Of a DNA stretch of 64,000 bases, positions 32,836 to 43,892 are shown piece after piece. Under the pieces are notes generated by a model. That model searched no databases. It had not been told where the DNA came from and was given only the letters and a program-made list of their open reading frames with translations. Within the stretch, counting starts at the first letter, position 1; every line of letters begins with the position of its first letter. Position numbers and translations under genes: made by a program. Origin of the DNA: Pararoseomonas baculiformis (GTDB lineage: Bacteria; Pseudomonadota; Alphaproteobacteria; Acetobacterales; Acetobacteraceae); NCBI RefSeq assembly GCF_017813395.1, contig NZ_JAGIZB010000003.1, positions 186,001 to 250,000 on the forward strand. The letters run 5' to 3'.

Positions 32836-35400
32836 ATGTCAGAGGCAACGGATCATCCGACGGATAGGGGCGAGGCCGCGCCTGGAGGCGGGCCGGAGGT
32901 GGCCGTGATCATCCCGGCCTGGCGGCAGCCCGCCCTGCTGGCGGAGGCCATCCTGTCCGTCCTGGCGCAGCGCGGGAGCCGCGAGGTGGCGGCCGTGGTG
33001 GTGGATGATGGCTGCCCGATGCCGGAGACCCGGGAGGTGGCGCTGGCCCTTGCCCGGGCCCATCCAGGCCGCGTGTTTCTGCTCCGCCAGGCGAATGCGG
33101 GCCTCTCCGCGGCGCGCAATGCCGGAATCGACTTTGCACTGCGTGCCTGGCCGGGCTGCCGGGCCCTGTTCATGCTCGATGCGGACAACCGGCTCGGCCC
33201 AAGGCTGATCGACCGAGCCGCAGCACTCCTGGAGGAATCCGGGCCGGGAACGGGCTGGGTCTATCCCGATTTCGACTTCTTCGGCATTGCCGAACATGCC
33301 TCGGCGGCGGGGGAACATTCGCGCTTCCTCCACTTCCTCGAAAACACCAGCGACGCCGGAAGCCTCGTCTCACGTGCCGTTTTCGAGGCGGGTCTCCGCT
33401 TCGACGAGACCATGCGCCAGGGCTTCGAGGACTGGGATTTCTGGTTGCGGGTTGCGGCGGCCGGCTTCCGCGGGCGCCACCTGCCCATGGCGGGCTTTCG
33501 CTACCGGCGCCGCGCCGGCGGGATGCGCCTGGATGCGGAGCGCCGCCGCACCGCCATCCTGGCCGGCATGCGCGGGCGGCTGCGGCGGGAACTGGACCCG
33601 CGACGCCTCCTCGCTTTGGAGGCGGCGGAGCTTCCCCGCTTCCTGCTGTTCCGCTCGGGATACGGGATGGCGGAGTCCGTGCTGGACCCGCTCCGCCCCG
33701 CCCGTGCGCCGGTTACCCGCGATGCGGCCCGGCGCGCCGTGGTAGAGGCCAGCCGCCATCCGCAGGCCGTACATGCACCGCCCTTCCTGCTGTTCGCCTC
33801 CGGCGAGGCGCTTAAGGCGCTGGCGGCCGGCAAGCTCCTGCACAACACGCTCTGGCAGGCCGAGATCCTGCTCCGCCACGCCGACGCTGTTGGGGTGAGC
33901 CTCTGGACGGAGCAGCCCGGAAGGCTGCTGCTGGAGCGCGCCGAGGGACCGCCGCCGGCAGAGGCGGCGCTGCTGCTCTTCCGCACCGAGGCCTTCGGCG
34001 AAGCCGCCGCGCTTGGCGCGGGCTTCGAGACGATGCTTCGCCGAGCCGCCCGGCTGGACGTGACCCTGCCGATCTCCCTCCCCGCAGCGCCGCCACCTGT
34101 GCTGGATGAGGCGGCAGCGGAATTCGCCGCTTTCTCCGGATGCTTCGCCACTCGCCACCCCGAGCATGGTGAGTGGCGCGGCGACTGGCGCCGCCCCCGC
34201 GCCCACGCCCACCAGGGCTATGCCGAGCTGATCGGCGCCGGTGCCGTGCTGCCCTGGCTCTCTCCGGCGGAGGGGCGCGACATCGCCATCGCCGTGCCGA
34301 TCTTCGAGATGGGAGGGGTGGAGCGGGTGGTGACCAACTATGCCCGGATCCTGCGCGAGCGCGGCTGGCGCCCGCATCTGTTCGTCACCGGCAGCGATTC
34401 CGCCTGGCTTCCGCCCGATGCGCTGGCCGCCTTCGAGACGGTGCAGCTGCCCCAGCGGGGCGGGATCGAGGGGACTGACACCTCGCGGACCCATTCCGGC
34501 GCCGCCCTGCCCGGCGTGACGAATTCACGCGATGCCCTTGGCCAGTTCGCGCCGATGCACGCCATGCTGGCCACCCATTCCCATGGAGCCCACGCCCTGG
34601 CCGACGTACTGCGCGGGCTTGGCGCCATCACCATCGCCGGCCTGCATGTGATCGAGCGGGAACTGGCCGGCGCCCCGCTCGGAAACCCTCATGCGCTGCT
34701 GGCGCATGAGGATTCCTATGATGCCATCGCTGTCGTCTCCGACGGGCTGCGGCGCTGGTGCCTCGCCCAGGGTGTATCGGCCTCCAAGCTGATCCTCGTC
34801 CCGAACGGTCCGGGCCAGGCCGCCGCTCCGGAAGCCGCCGCTTCCATCATGGCAGAGCGCGAGACACGGCAGGGACCGCTCCGCGCCCTGTTTATTGGCC
34901 GGCTCGACCCGCAGAAGGGGATCGACCGGCTGCGGGACATCGTCGCCCTGACCCCCGGCATCGAGTGGCGCGCCGCGGGGCGCGCGGTGCTGGACCGGGC
35001 CCCCGAGCCGATTCCCGGCCTCGTGGTGGAACCGCCGGCCGGCCCTCGTGAGCTCGATGGGCTGCTGGGCTGGGCGGATGTGCTCGTCCTGCCCTCCCGC
35101 TTCGAGGGCTCGCCCCTGACCATCCCGGAGGCGCAGCGCATGGGCTGCGTGCCGATTGTCACCCGGACAGGCGCCGTCGGGGAGATGATCGAGGACGGGG
35201 TGGACGGCTTCCTGATATCCGGCCGCCATGATCCGGAGATCGTCTCGGCCTTCGCCGAGCGCCTGGGCGCCCTTCAGGCGGACCGGGCCACCCTGCGCGC
35301 CGCCTCCGCCTCGGCCTTCGCCCGCGCCGCCGCCCTTCCTGGCTGGGGCCAGCGCATGGCCCCTCTTCTCGACCGCATCGACAAGGCACCCCATCCGTGA
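32836..35400 (+). CDS. GT2-GT4 fusion glycosyltransferase
   Basis: 854 residues combining an inverting GT-A domain and a retaining GT-B domain. The GT2 part (about residues 20-270) has VAVIIPAWRQP, VVVDDG, the DxD-type metal site MLDADN and the EDWDFWLRV acceptor motif. A linker of about 220 residues of uncertain fold follows. The GT4 part (about 490-850) starts IAIAVPIFEMGGVERVVTNYARIL and has LFIGRLDPQKGIDRL and PSRFEGSPLTIPEAQRMG. ATG 32836 begins just before the first GT2 strand. The stop overlaps the GTG start of the 835-residue gene by 4 nt. Such fusions usually add two successive sugars; these are not identified here. Confidence 0.88.
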   Translation: MSEATDHPTDRGEAAPGGGPEVAVIIPAWRQPALLAEAILSVLAQRGSREVAAVVVDDGCPMPETREVALALARAHPGRVFLLRQANAGLSAARNAGIDFALRAWPGCRALFMLDADNRLGPRLIDRAAALLEESGPGTGWVYPDFDFFGIAEHASAAGEHSRFLHFLENTSDAGSLVSRAVFEAGLRFDETMRQGFEDWDFWLRVAAAGFRGRHLPMAGFRYRRRAGGMRLDAERRRTAILAGMRGRLRRELDPRRLLALEAAELPRFLLFRSGYGMAESVLDPLRPARAPVTRDAARRAVVEASRHPQAVHAPPFLLFASGEALKALAAGKLLHNTLWQAEILLRHADAVGVSLWTEQPGRLLLERAEGPPPAEAALLLFRTEAFGEAAALGAGFETMLRRAARLDVTLPISLPAAPPPVLDEAAAEFAAFSGCFATRHPEHGEWRGDWRRPRAHAHQGYAELIGAGAVLPWLSPAEGRDIAIAVPIFEMGGVERVVTNYARILRERGWRPHLFVTGSDSAWLPPDALAAFETVQLPQRGGIEGTDTSRTHSGAALPGVTNSRDALGQFAPMHAMLATHSHGAHALADVLRGLGAITIAGLHVIERELAGAPLGNPHALLAHEDSYDAIAVVSDGLRRWCLAQGVSASKLILVPNGPGQAAAPEAAASIMAERETRQGPLRALFIGRLDPQKGIDRLRDIVALTPGIEWRAAGRAVLDRAPEPIPGLVVEPPAGPRELDGLLGWADVLVLPSRFEGSPLTIPEAQRMGCVPIVTRTGAVGEMIEDGVDGFLISGRHDPEIVSAFAERLGALQADRATLRAASASAFARAAALPGWGQRMAPLLDRIDKAPHP

Positions 35401-37904
35401 CCCTGCGCGCCGATCCCGCCCACCTCCCCCGCCTCGCAGGTGGCCGCCCGCTCGTGCTGGTCGCCGAGGGCGTGATGGACCCCTCGCCGCTTGCCGCACC
35501 CGCGCTCGATGTCTGGATCGTTGCGAACCGCGGCGGCGTGAACCTCCTGCTGCCGCTCGGCACGCGCGCCGGCAGCCCGGAGGCAGCGGCCGAACTGCCC
35601 TCGCCACCGGCCGGCACCCTGGCGGTGATCGCGAGCGAGAGGCTGCGCGTGGCCCCGCTCCTGCGCTGGTGGGCCGAGGCCTCGGGCCTGCCCGCACCGC
35701 CCTTCCTGTTGGCCGCCACCGGGCAGGCCGCCCTGCCGGGGTTGCTGGCTTTGCTGGCCGAATCCCTCGCCACCTCGGCCGGCCGGGAGGCGGAGGCCCT
35801 GCGGGCCGTGGTCGCAGCCCGGCAGGAGATGGAGGAAACCCGGGAGGCCATGGCCGACACGGTGCGGATGCTGGCCCATCGTCCGCCCGCCGAGCCCCGG
35901 CTGGTCCTGTCCGGCGAGGCGGGCGATGCGGCACCCGTCACCGGTGCGGCTCGGCACAAGCTGGGCACGGGGCTGGCGGGGCTGGCCGCCCTCGCGGTTC
36001 ATATCGCCGGGCCTGCCACCGGGCCGGGGCTGCTGCGCCTGCGCCTCCTCGCGGCCGAGAGCGACAGGGTGGTCGGCGCCTGGGCTATCCCGGCGGCGGA
36101 CCTATCGCCCGGCTGGCTCACGCTCGACCTGCCCACCCCCCTCGGCCCGCTGCGGGAGACCGCGCTACTGGAGATCGTGCCTGAAGGGGACAGCCTCCCA
36201 CCCCTTTCCCGCGAGGCGCGCTGGGCCGGCGCCGAGGGCGAGCATCCGCTGGCGGTGCGGGCCTGGGCCGGCGCGCCCGGCAGTCGCTACCTCGCCCCGG
36301 CGCATTGGATGCCGGAGGAGGTCGGGCTGAGCCTCCCGCGCGCCGATATCCCACTGGCCCTTCCCGAAGCGACCTGGGAGTCGGCGCGCGCAATCGAAGG
36401 CCAGATGGACCAGGTGGCGCTCGGCGATGAGGCGCCCCGGCCGCTCCTGCGCGCGCCGGCCGGTGGCCGGGCAATCCTGCTCATCCCGTATCTGCACGCG
36501 GCGGGGCTGGACCGGGTCCGCGTTGCCTTCGCCGGGGGCGCCGCCCCGGGCGCCTCGGTCTGCCTCTGGGTACATCCGGTCGATGCCCTGCCCGAGAACC
36601 CCGCCCAGCTGGACCGGATGGCACAGGGATCGGCCACGACCGGGTGGCGGAGCCTGCCCGAGGAGGGGCTGGAGCTGGCTCTCCCGCTTTCCGCGCATCT
36701 CTCGGGCCGGGCGAGCCTTGCGGTCGGCCTGCGAGCGGGCCCGGACGGCGTTGATATAGAACTGGCCCAGGTGGCGCTCTCCGCGATTCCGATGGGGGAG
36801 GCCCTTCCGGCCCCCTCCGCCGTATCCGGCATAGCGGTGCCGGCGAGCCCGACGGCCACGGCAGCGGCCATGCCCAAAATGCCAGTACGAGAGGCGGTTC
36901 CGGCACAGCCCGCGCCCCCGACGGCCGCTGCTGTCACCGCGCCGGCTTCCGCCGTCGCTCCGGCACCCATCCCTGCCGCGGCCCCGGTGCCGGCCGCGCC
37001 GCCAGCCGAGCCGGTGCAACCGCCGAAGCTGCCGCCCGCGCCGCTGCCGATCGAGCCCGCCCCGGTCATGCGGCCCGCCCTGCCGCCCGCGCCCCAGCCG
37101 GCACCGGTCGCGCCGCCGGCTCGGCCCATTTCCATGCCGGTTTCCGTGCCGGCGCCCTTGCCTCCGGCGATGGTGCCGGCAGCCGGTGCGCCAGCGGCTC
37201 CGGAACCGCTGCGCGCCTCACCGGCGCGTGCCGTTCCAGAGGCCGCATCGTCCGCACCAGCCGCTCCGGCCGCGCCGCAGCGCGTCTACATCCCGCCCAG
37301 CTTGCCGTTGCCGCCCATGCCCCGCCCCATCGGCGCGGCGCCCCAGACCCCTGCTCCGGGCCCGGGGGCCCCAGCCCAGGCGGCGGCCCCGACTCCTTCC
37401 ACCCCGCCGCGTCCCGCCGTGCCGCCAGTGCGCGCAACGCCGACCAATGTGGCGCCCGGACGTGCGCCGGCTCGCTTTGAGGCAGTGCGGCTGCATCAGC
37501 ATCTGCCGGGCGAGTCCTATCGCCACCTGGACATCACCATCGCCAGCCTGGCGAGCGGCCCGATGCGCTGGGCTTCCGTGCGGGTGAAGCTAGCGAGCAA
37601 GGATGGCGAGGCGCGGCTGGAATTCCGCCAGGCAGCGGGCTGGCCTCACATGTTCCGGGACTGGCTGGGCCGGGCGAGCGACAAGTTCGGCCCTTTCCTG
37701 CGCATCACCCAGCCCGAACTGCGCGAGTTCCTCGATTCGATGAAGGATGAGCGCGACGCGGCGATGATGCAGGCCTTGTTCGCCGTGCTTCCCCGGGTGG
37801 CCGAAGACGCGGCGCGACAGGCCGGGCTGTCGGTGGCCGATACGGCCCAGTGGGTGGAGAGCGCCAAGGCGCTGCAGGACGAATCGCAGCGCACGCCAGC
37901 CTGA
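35397..37904 (+). CDS. Unrecognised 835-aa protein with long Pro/Ala linker
   Basis: No known function. It starts with GTG overlapping the upstream GT stop (GTGA, 35397-35400), so its synthesis is coupled to the GT2-GT4 fusion. Residues 1-160 look alpha/beta and end in a helix; about 160-470 are beta-rich and resemble two jelly-roll or galactose-binding-like domains (LLRLRLLAAESDRVVGAW; ILLIPYLHAAGLDRVRVAF). About 490-690 is a Pro/Ala-rich linker of low complexity. The last 140 residues form a compact C-terminal domain (FEAVRLHQHLPGESYRHLDI). No signal peptide. It may scaffold the glycosyltransferases or read the glycan. Convergent with the thiolase gene. Confidence 0.7.
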   Translation: MTLRADPAHLPRLAGGRPLVLVAEGVMDPSPLAAPALDVWIVANRGGVNLLLPLGTRAGSPEAAAELPSPPAGTLAVIASERLRVAPLLRWWAEASGLPAPPFLLAATGQAALPGLLALLAESLATSAGREAEALRAVVAARQEMEETREAMADTVRMLAHRPPAEPRLVLSGEAGDAAPVTGAARHKLGTGLAGLAALAVHIAGPATGPGLLRLRLLAAESDRVVGAWAIPAADLSPGWLTLDLPTPLGPLRETALLEIVPEGDSLPPLSREARWAGAEGEHPLAVRAWAGAPGSRYLAPAHWMPEEVGLSLPRADIPLALPEATWESARAIEGQMDQVALGDEAPRPLLRAPAGGRAILLIPYLHAAGLDRVRVAFAGGAAPGASVCLWVHPVDALPENPAQLDRMAQGSATTGWRSLPEEGLELALPLSAHLSGRASLAVGLRAGPDGVDIELAQVALSAIPMGEALPAPSAVSGIAVPASPTATAAAMPKMPVREAVPAQPAPPTAAAVTAPASAVAPAPIPAAAPVPAAPPAEPVQPPKLPPAPLPIEPAPVMRPALPPAPQPAPVAPPARPISMPVSVPAPLPPAMVPAAGAPAAPEPLRASPARAVPEAASSAPAAPAAPQRVYIPPSLPLPPMPRPIGAAPQTPAPGPGAPAQAAAPTPSTPPRPAVPPVRATPTNVAPGRAPARFEAVRLHQHLPGESYRHLDITIASLASGPMRWASVRVKLASKDGEARLEFRQAAGWPHMFRDWLGRASDKFGPFLRITQPELREFLDSMKDERDAAMMQALFAVLPRVAEDAARQAGLSVADTAQWVESAKALQDESQRTPA

Positions 37905-37909
37905 CCGGG

Positions 37910-37938
37910 GGGCCGGGGAGAACCGCGCTCCCCGGCCC
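37910..37938. terminator. Bidirectional hairpin between GT operon and thiolase gene
   Basis: Perfect 11-bp stem GGGCCGGGGAG/CTCCCCGGCCC with a 7-nt loop, lying in the 42-bp gap between two convergent genes. It can serve both strands. T-runs are lacking, as for other hairpins in this window. Confidence 0.7.
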
Positions 37939-37946
37939 AGCTCGGC

Positions 37947-39155
37947 TCAGACCCGCTCGATCACCATGGCGATGCCCTGCCCGACGCCGATGCACATGGT
38001 GCAGAGCGCGTAGCGCCCGCCGCGCCGGTGCAGCTCATGCATGGCGGTCTGCACCAGCCGTGCACCGCTCATCCCGAGCGGATGGCCGAGGGCGATGGCC
38101 CCGCCATTGGGGTTCACATGTTCAGCGTCATCGGGCAGGCCGAGATCGCGGGTGACGGCCAGGGCCTGGGCGGCAAAAGCCTCGTTCAGCTCAATGACAT
38201 CAATGTCGGCGAGCGTCAGGCCGGCCTTTTCCAGGACCTTGCGCGCGGCGGGCGCCGGGCCGAAGCCCATGATGCGGGGCGGCACCCCGGCCGTGGCGGA
38301 CGCCACCACCCGGGCGCGCGGGGTAAGGCCCTGGCGCTTCGCCATGGCTTCGTCGGCCAGGATGATGGCGCAGGACCCGTCATTCACGCCCGAGGCATTG
38401 CCCGCGGTCACGCTGCCGCCCTCCTTGCGGAAGGGGGTGGGCAGCTTGGCCAGCCCCTCGGCCGTGGTCTCCGGCCGCAGATGCTCGTCCTGCTCGAAGA
38501 CCACGGGGTCCCCCTTGCGGCGGGGAATGGTAACGGGAACGATTTCCTCGGCGAAGCGGCCGGCCTTTTGCGCCGCAGCGGCGCGGTGCTGGCTGCGCAG
38601 GGCGAAGGCGTCCTGGTCCGCGCGGCTGACCTGGAAATCCTGCGCGACGTTCTCGGCCGTCTCGGGCATCGAATCCACGCCGTGCCGGGCCTTCATCAAC
38701 GGGTTCACGAAACGCCAGCCGATGGTGGTGTCGTAGATCTCGGCGACGCGGCCGAAGGCCTCGGTGCTCTTGCCCTGGACGAAGGGGGCGCGGGTCATGC
38801 TCTCCACCCCGCCGGCCAGCATGAAGGACGCCTCGCCCGCCTTGATGGCGCGGGCCGCGATGCCGACGGCATCCATCCCGGAGCCGCAGAGGCGGTTCAC
38901 CGTGCTGCCGCCGATGCTGTCCGGCAGCCCGGCGAGAAGCAGCGCCATCCGGGCGACATTGCGGTTGTCCTCCCCGGCCTGGTTCGCGCAGCCATAGATC
39001 ACATCGTCCAGCGCGGCCCAGTCCACGCCGGGATGGCGCGCCATCAGTGCCTTGAGCGGCACGGCGCCCAGGTCATCCGCCCTGACCGCGGAAAGGCCGC
39101 CGGCATATCGCCCGATGGCGGTGCGCGCCGCGTCACAGATGAAGGCTTCGGCCAT
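37947..39155 (-). CDS. pcaF: 3-oxoadipyl-CoA thiolase (acetyl-CoA acyltransferase)
   Basis: Thiolase predicted to cleave 3-oxoadipyl-CoA to succinyl-CoA and acetyl-CoA, the last step of the beta-ketoadipate pathway. 402 residues from ATG 39155, which has the ribosome site GGAGGA 7 nt before it. PcaF-type features are strong: [15 protein letters not shown] at the start, [22 protein letters not shown], Cys90 in [24 protein letters not shown], the NEAFAAQ motif, HPLGMSG and the second catalytic Cys in [10 protein letters not shown]. Other pca genes are not in the window, so use in phenylacetate or other CoA-dependent degradation is equally possible. It stands alone, divergent from ugpB. Confidence 0.9.
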   Translation of the reverse strand: MAEAFICDAARTAIGRYAGGLSAVRADDLGAVPLKALMARHPGVDWAALDDVIYGCANQAGEDNRNVARMALLLAGLPDSIGGSTVNRLCGSGMDAVGIAARAIKAGEASFMLAGGVESMTRAPFVQGKSTEAFGRVAEIYDTTIGWRFVNPLMKARHGVDSMPETAENVAQDFQVSRADQDAFALRSQHRAAAAQKAGRFAEEIVPVTIPRRKGDPVVFEQDEHLRPETTAEGLAKLPTPFRKEGGSVTAGNASGVNDGSCAIILADEAMAKRQGLTPRARVVASATAGVPPRIMGFGPAPAARKVLEKAGLTLADIDVIELNEAFAAQALAVTRDLGLPDDAEHVNPNGGAIALGHPLGMSGARLVQTAMHELHRRGGRYALCTMCIGVGQGIAMVIERV

Positions 39156-39581
39156 GGCGTCCTCCGTTGCTGGTCCTGTCCCATGGAGGAAGCGCATCCG
39201 GGCCGGCGGGGCAAGCGCCGGCTACGGACCTCTCTCCTCGCCGGTGCTCCCCCAGGCGGCGTGCCGGGGCAGGAGCGCGGCCTGGGCGAGCCCCCGCGCC
39301 TCAGCCTCGAAAGCCAGTTGGAGGCGGCGAACCGCCCGCTCCGGAAGCACGGGGCGGGTGGTGAGAGGGCCGGGCTCGCGCGGTGGGGCCGCTCCGGGTG
39401 CGGGGGACAGGGTGCGGTGTTCCATCGGCGCAACTTGGCGCGATGATCATGAAGGCCAAGTGAATGCCCGGCCTTCCACAGCGGGTGTGTGCCCTTCCAC
39501 GAAGCCGTCATCTTCCTGTAGTCTGTTTGCAACACGGGGCGGCTAACCCCGGCCCACTCCTCTCAGGGAAGGAATCACGTG
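39156..39581. other. 426-bp divergent region between pcaF and ugpB
   Basis: No supported gene. A minus-strand frame of 67 codons (39222-39425) has a plausible helix but no recognised similarity or ribosome site and is left out. The region should hold promoters for both pcaF and ugpBAEC. The last 100 bp before ugpB are less GC-rich (TAGTCTGTTTGCAAC near 39520), a reasonable promoter location, but no clear box pair stands out. Confidence 0.5.
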
Positions 39582-40928
39582 ATGCGGCGACGCCATCTTG
39601 CCGCCGGCGCTCTTGCGCTGGCGAGTCTCATCGGCACGGGCCCGGGCGCGCTGGCGCAGCAGCAGCCGGTCGAAATCCAGTTCTGGCACGGGTTGAACCA
39701 GCCGCTGGGCGGCATGCTCGAGCAGCTGGCCACCGATTTCAACGGTACCCAGTCCCAGTACAAGGTGGTGCCGAGCTTCCGCGGTGGCTATGCCGAGACC
39801 GTGGTGGCGGCGATCGCCGCGTTCCGCTCCAACACCGCGCCGCATATCGTCCAGATGTTCGAGGTCGGCACGGGCACGATGATGTCCGCCGGCCGGGCCA
39901 TCAAGCCTTTGCACGAGCTAATCGCCGAGACCGGCGTGGCGATCGACACGCGCGACTTCATCGGCCCCGTTGCCGGCTACTACGCCGCCGCCGACGGCAA
40001 GCTGATGGCCATGCCCTTCAACAGCAGCACGGCCATCGCCTTCTACAACAAGGACATGTTCCAGCGCGCCGGGCTGGACCCGAACAGCTTCCCCGCCACA
40101 TGGGAAGGCGTGGAGCAGGCCGCGCGCAAGCTGAAGGCCGCCGGCATCGCCTGCCCCATGACCACGGCCTGGCCGAGCTGGCTGATGGTGGAGCAGCTGC
40201 TGGCCATCCATGACGTGCCGCTAGCCACCCGCGCCAACGGGTTCGAGGGGCTGGACACGCAGCTGAACCTCACGAACCCCGTACTGACCAAGCACCTGAC
40301 GAATCTGGTGAACTGGCAGAAGGAAGGCCTGTTCCGCTACGCCGGCCGCGACACGGCGGGCGACCCGCTCTTCCCCGCCGGTGAATGCGCCATCACCTTT
40401 GCCTCCTCCGGCCTGCGCGCCCGCATCACGCGTGAGGCCCGCTTCGAATGGGGCGCGGCCATGCTGCCCTATTACGAGGGCACCTCCCCGCGTAACTCCA
40501 TCATCGGCGGCGCGGCCCTCTGGACCATGAATCGCGGCCCGAATGCCCGGCGCAGCCCGGAAGAGCTGAAGGGCGTGGCGGAGTTCTTCCGCTACATCTC
40601 CAGCCCGGCCGTGATGGCGAAGTGGCACCAGGACACCGGCTATGTCCCCGTGACCCGCTCCGCCTATGAGGCGACTAAGGCGGCCGGCTTCTACCAGCGG
40701 AACCCGGGTGCCGATGTGCCGATCGAGCAGATGCTGCGCGGCGGTGAACCCACGGCGAACAGCCGCGGCATCCGCCTGGGCGGCTTCATCGAGATCCGCA
40801 ACATCATCCAGGAGGAGATGGAGCGGGCCTTCCAGGGACAGGTGACGCCGGAGCAGGCCCTGGCCAGCGCCAATACCCGCGGCAATCAGGTGCTGCGCAA
40901 CTTCGAGCGCACAAACCGCAACAACTGA
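39582..40928 (+). CDS. ugpB: sn-glycerol-3-phosphate ABC transporter substrate-binding protein
   Basis: Periplasmic receptor of the UgpBAEC importer for glycerol-3-phosphate and its diesters. About 448 residues. A signal peptide ([25 protein letters not shown]) precedes a mature start [19 protein letters not shown]. UgpB-specific segments follow: [55 protein letters not shown] and [15 protein letters not shown] 39582 lies 7 nt after GGAAGGAA; GTG 39579 is an alternative. It is the first gene of ugpBAEC, and a stable hairpin after its stop may keep it expressed above the permeases. Confidence 0.95.
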   Translation: MRRRHLAAGALALASLIGTGPGALAQQQPVEIQFWHGLNQPLGGMLEQLATDFNGTQSQYKVVPSFRGGYAETVVAAIAAFRSNTAPHIVQMFEVGTGTMMSAGRAIKPLHELIAETGVAIDTRDFIGPVAGYYAAADGKLMAMPFNSSTAIAFYNKDMFQRAGLDPNSFPATWEGVEQAARKLKAAGIACPMTTAWPSWLMVEQLLAIHDVPLATRANGFEGLDTQLNLTNPVLTKHLTNLVNWQKEGLFRYAGRDTAGDPLFPAGECAITFASSGLRARITREARFEWGAAMLPYYEGTSPRNSIIGGAALWTMNRGPNARRSPEELKGVAEFFRYISSPAVMAKWHQDTGYVPVTRSAYEATKAAGFYQRNPGADVPIEQMLRGGEPTANSRGIRLGGFIEIRNIIQEEMERAFQGQVTPEQALASANTRGNQVLRNFERTNRNN

Positions 40929-40937
40929 TAGCGTTCC

Positions 40938-40962
40938 GCCGGGCGGGGTTGCCCCGCCCGGC
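40938..40962 (+). other. Stable intercistronic hairpin between ugpB and ugpA
   Basis: GCCGGGCGGGG and CCCCGCCCGGC form a perfect 11-bp stem with a 3-nt loop, 10 nt after the ugpB stop and 15 nt before ugpA. This is a typical mRNA-stabilising or partial-termination element after a periplasmic-binding-protein gene, giving more receptor than permease. Function inferred from position. Confidence 0.65.
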
Positions 40963-40977
40963 GCGACGAAGGGCACC

Positions 40978-41859
40978 ATGCAGAAAAAAGTCATCTTCCG
41001 CGGCCGCCTCCTGCCGCTGGCGCTGCTGGCGCCTCAGCTCGCGGTGACCTTCGTGTTCTTCTTCTGGCCGGCTGGCCAGGCGATCTACCAGTCCCTGCTG
41101 CGGGAGGATGCCTTCGGCTTCTCCCGCGAGTTCGTGGGGCTGGAGAACTTCCACGAGGTGCTGGCGGACCCGAACTGGGTGAACGCCGCCCTCAACACTC
41201 TTGTCTTCTCCTCCTGCGTGGCGGGACTGGCCCTCAGCCTCGCGCTTTTCCTCGCGGTGCAGGCGGATAAGTCGCTGCGCGGCGCCACGATGTATCGCAG
41301 CCTGCTCATCTGGCCCTATGCGGTGGCGCCCGCCGTGGCCGCGGTGCTCTGGCTCTTCCTTTTCCAGCCGCAGATCGGGCTGATCGGGAAGGGGCTGAAC
41401 GCAATCGGCATCCCCTGGGACTACAGGCTGAACGGCACCCATGCGATGATCTTGGTGATCATCGCCGCGGCCTGGAAGCAGCTGGCCTACAACTTCATCT
41501 TCTTCCTTGCAGGGCTGCAATCCATTCCCGCCAGCGTGCTGGAAGCCGCCGCCATCGATGGCGCGCGCCCGGCGCGGCGCTTCTGGACGGTGGTGTTCCC
41601 CTTGCTCTCCCCCACCACCTTCTTCCTGCTGGTGGTGAACCTGACCTACGCCTTCTTCGAAACCTTCGGCATCATCCATGCCCTCACCAATGGCGGGCCG
41701 GCGAAGGCGACGGAGACGCTGATCTACAAGGTTTATGTGGACGGGGTTGAGAACCTGAATCTCGGCCAGTCCGCCGCCCAGAGCGTGATTCTCATGATCA
41801 TCGTGATCGGGCTGACGGCAATCCAGTTCCGCGCGATCGAGAAGAAGGTGCACTACTGA
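40978..41859 (+). CDS. ugpA: sn-glycerol-3-phosphate ABC transporter permease UgpA
   Basis: Membrane subunit of UgpBAEC. 293 residues with six hydrophobic helices, starting with [21 protein letters not shown]. The permease EAA loop is [24 protein letters not shown], and [33 protein letters not shown] is the UgpA-type C-terminal region. The start ATG 40978 follows a hairpin in the 49-nt gap after ugpB. Its stop shares one base with the ugpE start (TGATG at 41857-41861). Confidence 0.95.
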   Translation: MQKKVIFRGRLLPLALLAPQLAVTFVFFFWPAGQAIYQSLLREDAFGFSREFVGLENFHEVLADPNWVNAALNTLVFSSCVAGLALSLALFLAVQADKSLRGATMYRSLLIWPYAVAPAVAAVLWLFLFQPQIGLIGKGLNAIGIPWDYRLNGTHAMILVIIAAAWKQLAYNFIFFLAGLQSIPASVLEAAAIDGARPARRFWTVVFPLLSPTTFFLLVVNLTYAFFETFGIIHALTNGGPAKATETLIYKVYVDGVENLNLGQSAAQSVILMIIVIGLTAIQFRAIEKKVHY

Positions 41860-42767
41860 TGGAGGGCAGCCTCGCCACCCCGGCGCCCGTGCTGCAGGAC
41901 GATGCGCTGCTGCGCGCCACGCGCCGGCGGAAGCTCGTGTCCCGTATCATCGCGCATGGTGCGCTGATCCTGGGCGTGCTGATCGTCGCCTTCCCGATCT
42001 GGATGACCCTGGTGGGTTCCACGCATGACGCCGCCACCATCGGCCGGGGCGACGTCCCCCTGCTGCCCGGCGCGCACGCGGTGGAGAACTACACCACCGC
42101 CTGGAACGAGGGCGGCGGGCGCACCCGCACCACCCCCGCCCAGGTCATGCTGCTCAACAGCCTGCTGATGGCGGTGCTGATCGCGGTCGGGAAGATCCTC
42201 ATCTCCATCCTCTCGGCCTATGCGGTGGTGTTCTTCCGGTTTCCGGGCCGGATGGCGGCCTTCTGGGCCATCTTCATCACGCTGATGCTGCCGGTGGAGG
42301 TGCGGATCATCCCGACCTTCCAGGTCATCGTGGACCTTAATCTCGGGAACACATGGACCGGCCTGATCGTCCCGCTCATCGCTTCTGCCACCGCGACGCT
42401 GCTGTTCCGCCAGTTCTTCCTGACGATCCCCGACGAGTTCGTGGAGGCGGCCAAGATGGATGGCGCGGGTCCGCTGCGCTTCCTCAAGGACGTGGTGCTG
42501 CCCCTCTCCCTGACGAATATCGCCGCGCTCTTTGTCATCCTCTTCATCTATGGGTGGAACCAGTATCTCTGGCCGCTGCTCATCATCAACGATCGTTCCA
42601 TGGAGACGATCGTCGTCGGCCTGTCCAAGATGATCGGCCGCGGCGACTCCCAGAATGACTGGAACACCATCATGGCGACCGCCGTGCTGGCCCTGCTGCC
42701 CCCCGTGCTCGTGGTGGCGCTGATGCAGCGCTGGTTCGTGCGTGGCCTGACCGAAACCGAGAAGTAA
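41859..42767 (+). CDS. ugpE: sn-glycerol-3-phosphate ABC transporter permease UgpE
   Basis: Second permease subunit of UgpBAEC. 302 residues, a little longer than Escherichia coli UgpE (281) because of about 20 polar residues at the N-terminus. Six membrane helices are seen. Signature parts are [20 protein letters not shown], the EAA loop [22 protein letters not shown] and [24 protein letters not shown]. Start codon overlaps ugpA by one base; ugpC begins 4 nt after its stop. Confidence 0.95.
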   Translation: MEGSLATPAPVLQDDALLRATRRRKLVSRIIAHGALILGVLIVAFPIWMTLVGSTHDAATIGRGDVPLLPGAHAVENYTTAWNEGGGRTRTTPAQVMLLNSLLMAVLIAVGKILISILSAYAVVFFRFPGRMAAFWAIFITLMLPVEVRIIPTFQVIVDLNLGNTWTGLIVPLIASATATLLFRQFFLTIPDEFVEAAKMDGAGPLRFLKDVVLPLSLTNIAALFVILFIYGWNQYLWPLLIINDRSMETIVVGLSKMIGRGDSQNDWNTIMATAVLALLPPVLVVALMQRWFVRGLTETEK

Positions 42768-42771
42768 GCCG

Positions 42772-43839
<1,068 letters not shown>

Positions 43840-43892
43840 TCACGCGCCTTTCCCCTTCCGGCGGCGCCTGTCCCCCGCTACCCATCACCCCG

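Noticed and set aside
39222-39425. 67-codon minus-strand frame between pcaF and ugpB
   Set aside because: Some helical character but no ribosome site, no similarity recognised, and it falls in a region that should hold promoters.
38028-39446. Long plus-strand frame opposite pcaF
   Set aside because: Mirror of a clear thiolase; His/Gly/Arg-rich composition typical of antisense frames here.
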